Assembly (NCBI GenBank): GCA_021798075.1
Contig: JAJZYO010000167.1
Location: 1 to 5,303, forward strand
DNA: 5,303 nucleotides
Source: Actinomycetes bacterium
GTDB taxonomy: Bacteria; Actinomycetota; Acidimicrobiia; Acidimicrobiales; Palsa-688
Reading direction: 5' to 3'
Both the position numbers and the translations under genes were made by a program. Shown one piece after another: positions 1-5,303 of the stretch (the first letter of the stretch is position 1; each line of letters opens with the position of its first letter). A model generated the notes under the pieces. That model saw only the letters and a list, made by a program, of their open reading frames with translations. It was not told where the DNA came from and did no database searches.

Positions 1-18
1 AGGGGGGACGGTGCCGTG
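1..18 (+). promoter_or_regulatory. Ribosome binding site for the zincin gene
   Basis: A purine run AGGGGGG at 1-7 sits eight bases before the GTG at 16. This is good SD spacing and is the main reason for choosing GTG 16 as the start. The promoter lies outside the window. Confidence 0.6.
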
Positions 19-381
19 GAGACGACCCGGGAGCACTTCGAGCGCCTCGTGGCCGAAGCTCTCGACCACATCCCCGAGGAGCTCGCCAAGTTCATGGACA
101 ACCTCGCCGTGTTCGTCGAGGACTGGCCGACCCCGGCCCAACTGGCCGGCGTGAGGGGCACCCTGCTCGGCCTTTACCAGGGGGTCGACTTGACCCGCCG
201 TTCGCCGGTCTCCTACGTCGGTGCCATGCCCGACCGGATCACGATCTTCAGGGGACCGATCAGCGCCATCGCCCGAGACGAGCAAGAGCTAGTCCAAATC
301 GTCACCCGGACCGTCATCCACGAAGTCGCGCACCACTTCGGCATCTCAGACCGGCGCCTCTCCGAGCTCGGGTGGGGTTGA
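16..381 (+). CDS. Metallopeptidase family protein (minimal zincin, Zincin_1/DUF1025 type)
   Basis: A 121-residue, probably cytosolic protein with no signal peptide or membrane segment. The zinc-protease signature is near the C-terminus: HEVAH at residues 102-106 (H102, E103, H106), followed by FGISD with D112. This gives the pattern HExxHxxGxxD, in which an aspartate is the likely third zinc ligand, followed by the family-typical RLSELGWG end. Length and layout match the small actinobacterial minimal-zincin family (PF06262), whose members consist of little more than the catalytic fold and whose substrates are largely unknown. The GTG start has a good SD at 1-7. The gene is convergent with phoU, 33 bases away. 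Family assignment is confident; protease activity is inferred from the intact motif only. Confidence 0.88.
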   Translation: METTREHFERLVAEALDHIPEELAKFMDNLAVFVEDWPTPAQLAGVRGTLLGLYQGVDLTRRSPVSYVGAMPDRITIFRGPISAIARDEQELVQIVTRTVIHEVAHHFGISDRRLSELGWG

Positions 382-389
382 GCACGGTG

Positions 390-404
390 GCACCGGACAG
401 GTGC
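390..404. terminator. Weak hairpin between convergent genes
   Basis: GCACC (390-394), loop GGACA, GGTGC (400-404) forms a 5-bp stem in the 33-base gap between the stops of the zincin and phoU genes. There is no U tract, so at best it is a weak bidirectional terminator. Its position is the main argument for it. Confidence 0.22.
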
Positions 405-414
405 GGGTCTGGCG

Positions 415-1098
415 TCAGGCTCCGGGCTCAGGCCGGCTGGAGGCTCCGGGCTTAGGCCGGCTGGAGGTTTCGGGCAGAGGCCGGCCGGCGCCGGACAGTT
501 CGATGCGGCGAGCGAGGTTGACGGCGTGGTCCCCGAGACGCTCGTAGAACCGGCCGAGCAAGGTGACCTGCGCGCCGACATCGGGCGGCATGGCGGCGTG
601 TGCCACCTCGTTCGTGAGCCTCTCGTGGAGGATGTCGAGCTCGTCGTCCGCCTCGTCCAAGCCGGCCCAAGCGGGCGCGCGCCTCACGTAGCTGTCTGTT
701 GCCGTCCGCCACATCTCGAGCGCCACCTCGGACATGCGCTGCACGATGCCCCGGGACTGGGGGGACATGCCGGGCCCCACGTTGCCCACGGCGCGCTGCG
801 CTATGTGCTCGGCGAGGTCGGCACTGCGCTCGAGCTCGGGCAGGACCAGCAACAGCCCGATCAGCCAGCGGGCTTCGTCGTTGGCGGGGACGAAGCGCTC
901 GAGTTCCCGCCAGATCGCCTCGGACAGGCTCCCTGTCAGCTCATCGACCGATTCGTCGCCCGCGACGACCCGGCTCCCCTCGGAGGGCTCACCGCCCAAA
1001 AGAGCGTCTGTGGCCTCCGCCAGCGCCTCGACGACAAGGGAGAACACGTGCGCAACCTGGCGCTCTATGGCCAAGCCATCGTTGCGGTCGCCTCCCAC
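415..1098 (-). CDS. phoU: PhoU family phosphate signalling regulator
   Basis: A 227-residue cytosolic protein made of two PhoU three-helix repeats. The first (about residues 17-105) carries ELERSADLAEHIA with the metal-binding ExxxD pattern (E90, D94). The second (about 115-200) carries VTLLGRFYERLGDHAVNLARR (E186, D190), the strongest family signature and close to mycobacterial PhoU. PhoU proteins link the PstSCAB phosphate transporter to the PhoR sensor kinase and repress the phosphate-starvation response when phosphate is sufficient. No pst or phoR/phoB gene is in this window. The GTG start gives an N-terminus of about normal length, but it lacks the usual MRxxFH-type beginning and has no clear SD. 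The last about 25 residues (Ser/Arg/Pro/Gly/Ala-rich) extend past the PhoU fold and derive from a tandem DNA repeat. Confidence 0.9.
   Translation of the reverse strand: MGGDRNDGLAIERQVAHVFSLVVEALAEATDALLGGEPSEGSRVVAGDESVDELTGSLSEAIWRELERFVPANDEARWLIGLLLVLPELERSADLAEHIAQRAVGNVGPGMSPQSRGIVQRMSEVALEMWRTATDSYVRRAPAWAGLDEADDELDILHERLTNEVAHAAMPPDVGAQVTLLGRFYERLGDHAVNLARRIELSGAGRPLPETSSRPKPGASSRPEPGA
417..488. repeat. 24-bp tandem repeat, three copies, in the 3' end of phoU
   Basis: Units lie at 417-440, 441-464 and 465-488. By eye the first two differ at one base (C429 versus T453); the third matches unit 2 at 19 of 24 positions. The 24-bp period is eight codons, so the array stays in frame and encodes successive SSRPKPGA-like octapeptides at the PhoU C-terminus. 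The phoU TGA (415-417) lies at the array edge. A related 12-mer, GGCACCGGACAG (389-400) and GGCGCCGGACAG (487-498), flanks the array. Confidence 0.85.
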
Positions 1099-1108
1099 CG
1101 GTACCGGT
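1097..1108. promoter_or_regulatory. 12-bp perfect palindrome at the phoU start
   Basis: ACCGGTACCGGT is its own reverse complement and overlaps the GTG start codon of phoU (1096-1098, minus strand). It could be an operator or an RNA hairpin affecting initiation. A chance palindrome in GC-rich DNA is also possible. No known regulator is assigned. Confidence 0.3.
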
Positions 1109-1248
1109 CTACTGCGCGAAAGGCGAGCCGCAGCCGCGCCAGCGCGAGCCTATGGGGGTGCTCGGTCGTCCGGAGCAGGCGATTGCCACCTAACGCGGGC
1201 GCTACCTCACTAAGAGAGTCGGCAGCCACCCCGGGCCGAGGCGGCGGC

Positions 1249-1261
1249 TACAGTCGGCCGG
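1249..1261 (+). promoter_or_regulatory. Candidate -10 element for the leader ORF and VOC gene
   Basis: TACAGT (1249-1254) fits the actinobacterial housekeeping -10 pattern TANNNT. It is followed by exactly six bases and then GTG at 1261, the geometry of a leaderless transcript starting at its own start codon. No recognisable -35 is seen, which is common in actinobacteria. The rest of 1099-1248 shows no gene or RNA I can identify; any phoU promoter must lie there on the minus strand, but I see no strong one. Confidence 0.4.
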
Positions 1262-1326
1262 TGACCGCTGTGGCGACCACGACCTTGCCCGCCCCGGCCT
1301 CCGGGACGCACTTCGGGATGCTCTGA
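1261..1326 (+). CDS. Possible 21-residue leaderless leader peptide upstream of the VOC gene
   Basis: A GTG-started reading frame of 21 codons ending in TGA (1324-1326), five bases before the ATG of the VOC gene and in a different frame. The peptide begins MTAVATTTLPAP and ends GTHFGML; it has no recognisable family and no run of a single amino acid suggesting attenuation. Support is positional: a -10-like TACAGT six bases upstream of the GTG, and the VOC gene lacking its own good SD, so ribosomes ending here could reinitiate at ATG 1332. Short leaderless ORFs are common in mycobacteria. Whether this one is translated is inference. Confidence 0.3.
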   Translation: MTAVATTTLPAPASGTHFGML

Positions 1327-1331
1327 CCCGA

Positions 1332-1772
1332 ATGGGAGAAGCTCGCACCTTCCCGAGGCTGCGGTCCACGGTCCTCGACACGACCGACGCCCGTTCGCTC
1401 GCCGAGTTCTACCGGGAACTGCTGGGCTTCGTCTACGAGCCCGGCGACGAGCTGCCGGGCGCCGGCGAACCGGACGAACGGGGCCAGGACTGGCTCGTCC
1501 TCCGCCACCCCTCGGGTTGCCCGACCATTGCCTTCCAGCAGGTGGCCGACCTGCCGAAGGCGACCTGGCCGGAAGGCGACGTCCCCCAGCAGATGCACCT
1601 CGACCTCACGGTCGAGACGGCGAGCGAACTCGAGGTGCAGCACGGGCGGGCTCTTGGCCTCGGGGCAACCCTTCTCCTCGACCGCGCCGACGACCCCGAC
1701 GAGCCCATCCGCGTCTACGCGGACCCCGCCGGGCACCCTTTTTGCATCTTCGTAGCCAGTCCCAAGATGTAG
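1332..1772 (+). CDS. VOC (glyoxalase/dioxygenase-fold) family protein
   Basis: A 146-residue cytosolic protein with the layout of the vicinal-oxygen-chelate (glyoxalase-like) superfamily. The first βαβββ unit starts at STVLDTTDARSLAEFYRELLGF (residues 12-33), where the DxxxLAxFYxxLLGF pattern is typical. The second starts at QMHLDLTV (residues 87-94), with H89 at a usual metal-ligand position, and ends DPAGHPFCIFV (131-141), the standard closing motif. It most resembles the glyoxalase-like subgroup abundant in actinobacteria, whose members are mostly uncharacterised; substrate and reaction cannot be inferred. ATG 1332 is chosen because the conserved fold begins shortly after it, but no SD is visible upstream, suggesting leader-coupled translation. 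The gene is convergent with the acetoacetate-CoA ligase, 35 bases away. Confidence 0.87.
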   Translation: MGEARTFPRLRSTVLDTTDARSLAEFYRELLGFVYEPGDELPGAGEPDERGQDWLVLRHPSGCPTIAFQQVADLPKATWPEGDVPQQMHLDLTVETASELEVQHGRALGLGATLLLDRADDPDEPIRVYADPAGHPFCIFVASPKM

Positions 1773-1784
1773 CCAGCTGCGCCG

Positions 1785-1806
1785 GGCCCCCCGGTGCCGC
1801 GGGGCC
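1785..1806. terminator. GC-rich hairpin between convergent VOC and ligase genes
   Basis: GGCCCC (1785-1790) pairs with GGGGCC (1801-1806) across a 10-base loop, inside the 35-base gap between the two stop codons. There is no U tract on either strand, so it is a candidate bidirectional terminator on position and stem strength only. Confidence 0.35.
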
Positions 1807-1807
1807 G

Positions 1808-3874
1808 TCACCGGGCACGCTTCTTGGAGCGCTCTTTGGCCAGTTGGGCATAGGTGGACAAGCACTCGGGGTTGGCGAGCGCGCTCGGCACCAGGGCGTC
1901 GTCGGCGGGCACGCCCGAAAGGAGCCGCTTCACGGGGACCTCGAGCTTCTTGCCGGACAAAGTGCGGGGGACCGCCGGCACCAAAAGGACCCTGTCGGGG
2001 ACGTAGCGAGGTGAAAGCTCCCTCCGCACGGCGGCGCGGACCTCCTCGGCGAGCTCGTCTTCGGAGAAGGAAGTGCCCTCTTTCCCAACCAGGAAAAGCC
2101 AGATCTCGCCCGGCCCACCGTCGGAGTCCTCCAAGTGGACGGCGAGGCTGTCGGCGACCCGAGGAAGGCACTCTATGACTGAGTAGAGCTCAGCGGTGCC
2201 GGCGCGGACCCCGCCGCGGTTCAATGTCCCGTCCGACCTCCCGGAGATGACGAGGCTCCCCCGGCGGGTCAAGACGGCCCGGTCGCCGTGCGCCCACACG
2301 CGCCCGCCCGGGAACCGCTCGAAATAGGCGGCGCGGTAGCGAGCCCCGTCGTCCCCCCAGAAGCCCACCGGCATCGACGGCAGCGGGCCGGTCAGCACCA
2401 ACTCGCCCTCCCGTCCCACCACCGCTCGGCCGTCATCGTCGTACACCTCGACCTTGGCACCGAGGCATCGGCACGAGATCTCGCCCGCCCACACGGGATG
2501 GAGCGGGCTCGGGCCGACAAAGCCGGTACAGACGTCGGTGCCCCCGCTGAACGAACCCAACATCAGGTCCTCTTTCACCGCCCCGTACACCCAGTGACCC
2601 GCGGACGCCGGCAGGGGCGAGCCGGTGGACCCGAGCGCCTTCAAGGAGGCGAGACCTCGCCCCGAGGGGCGCAACCCCGCTTTCATGCAAGCCACGAGGT
2701 AGCTCGCCCCGACACCGAGGCAGGTCGTGCCGACCGACGCCGCCGCCTCCCAGAGGGCTCCCGGCGTGGGCCACCACGGGTCCCCGTCGAACAGGACGGC
2801 GGCCGAACCGGCGAGCAGGGCCGAGACGTTGAAGTTCCACATCATCCACCCCGTCGTCGTGAACCAGAAGAAGCGGTCGCCTGGTCCGACATCGAAGTGC
2901 AGACGCAAGGCCTTGGCGTGCTCCAAGAGGATCCCCCCGTGGCCGTGCACGATCGCTTTCGGCTTGCCCGTGGTTCCCGAGGAGAAAAGGACGTAAAGGG
3001 GGTGCTCGAAGCCGACCGCTGCGAACTCGAGCGGGTCGCGCTCGGCGACAAAGGCGCTCCACGGGGCCCAGCCTTTAGGTGGAGGGCGCTCGGCGTCCAG
3101 GTAGCCGAGCCACACCGCCTCGCGCACCGACGGCAGGCCCGCTCTTATGGCCTCTGCTTCCCGCCGGCGGTCAACTGTCTTCGCGCCGTAGCGGTAGCCG
3201 TCCGCGCTTATGAGCACCGCCGGCGCGACCTGCGAGAGGCGGTCGAGCACGCCGGCCACTCCCATCTCCGGCGCGCAGCAGGCCCAGACCGCCCCCAGGC
3301 TGGCACAGGCGAGCAGCGCCGCCAGGGCCTCGGGCACGTTCGGGAGGTAACCCGCCACGGCGTCCCTTTGGCCCACACCGGCTCGGAGCAAGCCGGTCCG
3401 GATGCGGGCGACCAGGTCGGACAGATCGTCCCAGGAAAGCTCGGACGGGGGCCTCGTCTGCGAGAGCGCCACGACGGCCACTGACCCGGGGCCGGCCGGC
3501 GGCGCGACGAGCATCCGTTCGGCGTAGTTGAGCTCGCCCCCCCGGAACCACCGCCAGCCCGGGACCCTGGCCGGGTCGCGCTCGAGGGCGCAGTCGGGCT
3601 GCCGGCGCCAGGTGACGCCAGCGAGGCGCGCCACGTCCGACCAGAACTGCCCCGCCGTAGCCTCGTCCACCGACCACTCCCACGCCTCTTGGTAAGAGGA
3701 AAAGCCGTGCTCGGCGCACCACCGCCCCAGCTGAGAGGCAGCCTTGCGCTCCAAAGGCGCCTCCCAGAGCAGTTCCCCTCCTGCGCCGGCCGGGTCACCT
3801 CCGCCCCGGCTCCCCCCTGAAGCGGGTGCCCCAGCCCCTGCCGAGCCCGTCTGGCCGGTGACCTCTCCGTCCAA
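1808..3874 (-). CDS. Acetoacetate-CoA ligase (acetoacetyl-CoA synthetase)
   Basis: Converts acetoacetate, ATP and CoA to acetoacetyl-CoA, AMP and PPi (EC 6.2.1.16-type), in the cytosol, feeding ketone-body or polyhydroxybutyrate-derived carbon into central metabolism. It is an ANL-superfamily adenylate-forming enzyme. Numbered from the TTG start (688 residues): N-terminal LLWEAPLERKAAS at about 35-47, P-loop FSSGTTGKPKA at 297-307, HFDVGPGDRFFWFTTTGWMMWN at 326-347, SGGTD at 443-447, HGD at 529-531, ISGRSDGTLNRGG at 543-555, and the C-terminal SGKKLEVPVKRLL whose first Lys (K642) is the expected catalytic lysine. The W-rich and LNRGGVRAGTAELY segments are typical of this family rather than acetyl-CoA synthetase. 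The TTG start is preferred because it has a GAGGG SD eight bases upstream and follows the GNAT stop by 14 bases. An in-frame ATG at 3943 would overlap GNAT by 55 bases with no SD. The first about 34 residues are low-complexity Gly/Ala and not part of the family. Confidence 0.92.
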   Translation of the reverse strand: MDGEVTGQTGSAGAGAPASGGSRGGGDPAGAGGELLWEAPLERKAASQLGRWCAEHGFSSYQEAWEWSVDEATAGQFWSDVARLAGVTWRRQPDCALERDPARVPGWRWFRGGELNYAERMLVAPPAGPGSVAVVALSQTRPPSELSWDDLSDLVARIRTGLLRAGVGQRDAVAGYLPNVPEALAALLACASLGAVWACCAPEMGVAGVLDRLSQVAPAVLISADGYRYGAKTVDRRREAEAIRAGLPSVREAVWLGYLDAERPPPKGWAPWSAFVAERDPLEFAAVGFEHPLYVLFSSGTTGKPKAIVHGHGGILLEHAKALRLHFDVGPGDRFFWFTTTGWMMWNFNVSALLAGSAAVLFDGDPWWPTPGALWEAAASVGTTCLGVGASYLVACMKAGLRPSGRGLASLKALGSTGSPLPASAGHWVYGAVKEDLMLGSFSGGTDVCTGFVGPSPLHPVWAGEISCRCLGAKVEVYDDDGRAVVGREGELVLTGPLPSMPVGFWGDDGARYRAAYFERFPGGRVWAHGDRAVLTRRGSLVISGRSDGTLNRGGVRAGTAELYSVIECLPRVADSLAVHLEDSDGGPGEIWLFLVGKEGTSFSEDELAEEVRAAVRRELSPRYVPDRVLLVPAVPRTLSGKKLEVPVKRLLSGVPADDALVPSALANPECLSTYAQLAKERSKKRAR

Positions 3875-3891
3875 CCCGGATGCCCTCGTCA
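3872..3891 (-). promoter_or_regulatory. SD and TTG start deciding the ligase N-terminus
   Basis: On the minus strand GAGGG (3887-3883) lies eight bases before TTG (3874-3872), and the SD directly follows the TGA stop of the GNAT gene (3891-3889). This arrangement suggests translational coupling of the ligase to the acetyltransferase. Confidence 0.5.
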
Positions 3892-4377
3892 GCCCTTGGC
3901 CAGCGCGGCCAGAGCGCTCCCGCTCAGGCGGTAGACGGTCCATTCGTCTTGGGCTTGTGCCCCGAGCGAGCTATAGAAGCTGATCGCCGGCTTGTTCCAG
4001 TTGAGCACTGACCACTCGAGGCGGGCGAACCCGCGCCGCGCGCACTCCCGGGCCAGCTCCTTCAGCAACGCGGCCCCGAGGCCCTGGCCCCGATGGGCCG
4101 GCTGGACGTAGAGGTCTTCGACATAGATCCCGTGCACGCCGCGCCAAGTGGAGAAGTTCAAGAACCAAAGAGCGCAACCGACGACCTGGCCGCCCGCCAG
4201 CGCGACATGGCCGAAGAGGGCCGGCCGGGCACCGAAAAGTGCGGCGTGCAGCTGTGCCTCGGTGAGGGCACAGCACTGCGGGGCACGCTCGTAGGCGGCG
4301 AGCTCGTGGACTAGGCCGACGATGGCCGGCACGTCGTCGGGCTCGGCGGCGCGGACGGCGGGATCAAGCGGGCCCAT
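3889..4377 (-). CDS. GNAT family N-acetyltransferase, spermidine/spermine acetyltransferase-like
   Basis: A 162-residue cytosolic acetyl-CoA-dependent acetyltransferase. Numbered from ATG 4377: a VRAAEPDDVPAIVGLVHELAAYE first strand and helix (8-30), YVEDLYVQPAHRGQGLGAALL (85-105) containing the RGQGLG pyrophosphate-binding loop of motif A (96-101), and WNKPAISFYSSLGA (127-140) with the Asn and Tyr (Y135) conserved in motif B. The ELAAYE, LTE, YVEDLYV and NxPxxxFY pattern and the length closely follow eukaryotic and bacterial spermidine/spermine or thialysine acetyltransferases, so a polyamine or lysine-analogue amine is the likely acceptor, but the substrate is not proven. ATG 4377 is preferred over an in-frame TTG at 4392 because a good -10 lies exactly six bases upstream, predicting a leaderless mRNA. 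It is the first gene of a probable two-gene operon with the ligase. Confidence 0.88.
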   Translation of the reverse strand: MGPLDPAVRAAEPDDVPAIVGLVHELAAYERAPQCCALTEAQLHAALFGARPALFGHVALAGGQVVGCALWFLNFSTWRGVHGIYVEDLYVQPAHRGQGLGAALLKELARECARRGFARLEWSVLNWNKPAISFYSSLGAQAQDEWTVYRLSGSALAALAKG

Positions 4378-4413
4378 CCAAGGATTATCCAACGCCCGTT
4401 AGTGTCGCGTCAC
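4378..4413 (-). promoter_or_regulatory. Promoter for GNAT-ligase operon, leaderless start
   Basis: On the minus strand, GTGACG (4413-4408, four of six matches to TTGACA), an 18-base spacer, and GATAAT (4389-4384, five of six matches to TATAAT) are followed by six bases and ATG 4377. The transcript would start at the ATG. This is the best promoter in the window. The spacer contains AACGCCCGTT (4391-4400), a near palindrome, and the -35 lies in an imperfect palindrome at 4402-4413. Confidence 0.6.
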
Positions 4414-4463
4414 CTCAGCCCAGGCGGGGCCCAGGCGACGCCGAGAGCTTCCCGGCCCTCGCC

Positions 4464-4505
4464 GTCGAGGTCGAAACAACGTCATCTAGAGTCGAGGTCA
4501 GATGA
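4464..4505 (+). promoter_or_regulatory. Candidate ligD-like promoter and start region
   Basis: TAGAGT (4487-4492) fits TANNNT and would start transcription about 4499-4502, giving a leader of 0-3 bases before ATG 4502. No convincing -35 is visible. GAGG (4494-4497 region) lies rather close to the ATG for an SD. A 9-bp direct repeat GTCGAGGTC (4464-4472 and 4491-4499) brackets the -10. Confidence 0.35.
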
Positions 4506-5303
4506 ACCCTGCCGGTGGGAGCGGCGATGACGTTTCCGAAGGCATTTCTTTCACCCACCTCGACGAGGTCCTTTTCGATGGGTCCAACGCGACCAAGCGG
4601 GACTTGGTCGATTACCTCGACGGGGTCAGCGAACGGATAATCCGCGAGCTCGAAGGCCGGCCCCTCTCGGTGATCAGGGTGCACCGCGGCCACGATGCCT
4701 TCATGCAAAAGAACATGCCCAAATACGCACCTGCTTGGATCCCGACGGCGAAGTTTTGGGCGGGCACCTCCAAACGGGAGGTGTCATACGCGTTGTGCAA
4801 CGACCGCCGTACCCTGTTGTGGTTTGCCAACCAGAGAGCCATCGAGTACCACCCCGCCCTGGTGCGAGCCGACCGCCCGGACCGCATGACTCATATTGTC
4901 CTCGACCTCGACCCACCCGGTGGGGATCACTTCAAGATGGCCGTGCGCGCCGCGCGCTCGGTCCACCAAGCCCTGGCCGAGCTTGGCCTTGAAGGAGCAA
5001 TCAAGACGAGCGGCGCCAAGGGCTTGCACGTGTTCGTGCCCGTCGCCGACCTGGCGTCGGCCGATGCGGCCGCCGCGACCCGGGCGCTGGCAGCCCGGGC
5101 CGAAGCTCTCGACCCGGAAGTGGCTACGACAGAGTTCATGAAATCCCAACGCGACGGCAAGGTGTTCGTCGACTCGACCAGAGCCGGAACGGCGACAGTG
5201 GTCGCCGCCTACAGCCCGCGGGTGCGCCCCGGGGTGCCGGTTTCCTTCCCGCTCGCTTGGGACCAACTCGACGACGTAGCGCCGAGCGACTTCACCGTGC
5301 ACA
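4502..5303 (+). CDS. LigD-type primase-polymerase domain protein, 3' end cut by window
   Basis: The open frame from ATG 4502 runs 267 codons without a stop to the window edge. It is a polymerase domain of the archaeo-eukaryotic primase superfamily as found in LigD of bacterial non-homologous end joining, filling DNA ends with (ribo)nucleotides before ligation. Evidence: FTHLDEVLF and TKRDLVDYL near the N-terminus (17-39), HIVLDLDPPG with the metal-binding DxD (D135, D137), IKTSGAKGLHVFVPV (167-181) with H176, and VFVDSTRAG (D224 as third acidic residue) followed by AAYSPRVRPGVPVSFPLAWDQL. Metal-ligand spacing matches the three aspartates of mycobacterial LigD-Pol. The stretches LLWFANQRAIEYHP and DSTRAGTATVV differ from the forms I expect in multidomain LigD and suggest a stand-alone actinobacterial polymerase paralogue. 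Whether a ligase or nuclease domain follows is not visible. It is divergent from the GNAT operon. Confidence 0.9.
   Translation, partial: MNPAGGSGDDVSEGISFTHLDEVLFDGSNATKRDLVDYLDGVSERIIRELEGRPLSVIRVHRGHDAFMQKNMPKYAPAWIPTAKFWAGTSKREVSYALCNDRRTLLWFANQRAIEYHPALVRADRPDRMTHIVLDLDPPGGDHFKMAVRAARSVHQALAELGLEGAIKTSGAKGLHVFVPVADLASADAAAATRALAARAEALDPEVATTEFMKSQRDGKVFVDSTRAGTATVVAAYSPRVRPGVPVSFPLAWDQLDDVAPSDFTVH

Noticed and set aside
1099..1170. Possible frameshifted N-terminus of PhoU (a minus-strand frame reading RLRLAFRAVDRYRW upstream)
   Set aside because: The RLAFR stretch faintly recalls the usual PhoU beginning, but the frame shows no further match and the GTG 1098 start already gives about normal length. 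Chance similarity is more likely than a frameshift.
526..1326. Long open frame (266 codons) on the plus strand opposite phoU
   Set aside because: It is antisense to a clear PhoU protein. Its translation is rich in Arg, Gly and Pro with no recognisable family, as expected from GC-rich codon shadowing. Only its last 22 codons (1261-1326) have independent support as a leader ORF.
1248..2171. 307-codon minus-strand frame across the VOC gene and ligase 3' end
   Set aside because: It overlaps two well-supported genes in other frames, has Arg/Gly-rich composition and no domain.
2288..3484. 398-codon plus-strand frame inside the ligase gene
   Set aside because: It is antisense to conserved ligase motifs and has a His/Arg/Pro-rich composition without any family; a GC shadow frame.
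3889..4392. TTG 4392 as the GNAT start
   Set aside because: It would place the -10 hexamer GATAAT inside the coding region. ATG 4377 sits at exactly leaderless distance from it, and family homology begins only after that ATG.
4784..5302. 172-codon minus-strand frame opposite the LigD-like gene
   Set aside because: The opposite strand encodes intact catalytic motifs of the polymerase domain; this frame has no recognisable family.

Overview
The window is very GC-rich, with G/C at most third codon positions, GTG and TTG starts, few Shine-Dalgarno (SD) sites, and two probable leaderless start sites (a -10 hexamer, six bases, then the start codon). This fits a high-GC actinobacterium or a close relative. 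The gene set (minimal zincin, PhoU, LigD-type polymerase, acetoacetate-CoA ligase) agrees. I cannot name a genus from the sequence alone.

Layout, left to right: (1) 16-381 (+), a small zincin metallopeptidase-family protein. (2) 415-1098 (-), a PhoU phosphate regulator convergent with it, whose C-terminal tail is built from a 24-bp tandem repeat. (3) 1099-1331, a divergent intergenic region with a 12-bp palindrome at the phoU start, a candidate promoter and a possible 21-codon leaderless leader ORF. (4) 1332-1772 (+), a VOC/glyoxalase-fold protein. (5) 1808-3874 (-), a full-length acetoacetate-CoA ligase, convergent with VOC. (6) 3889-4377 (-), a GNAT acetyltransferase resembling spermidine/spermine N-acetyltransferase; it lies just upstream of the ligase and probably shares its transcript. 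(7) 4393-4501, a divergent promoter region. (8) 4502 to the window end (+), a LigD-type primase-polymerase domain, cut by the window edge.

The genes look like ordinary housekeeping and accessory chromosomal genes in alternating orientation. The only likely operon is GNAT plus acetoacetate-CoA ligase. They cover phosphate-signal regulation (PhoU), use of acetoacetate (the ligase) and DNA end repair (LigD-type polymerase), with no visible common pathway. I saw no mobile elements, CRISPR arrays, tRNA or rRNA genes. I found no convincing undescribed multi-gene system. The more interesting signals are small: leaderless promoters, a candidate leader peptide, palindromes over promoters and starts, and a repeat-derived protein tail.
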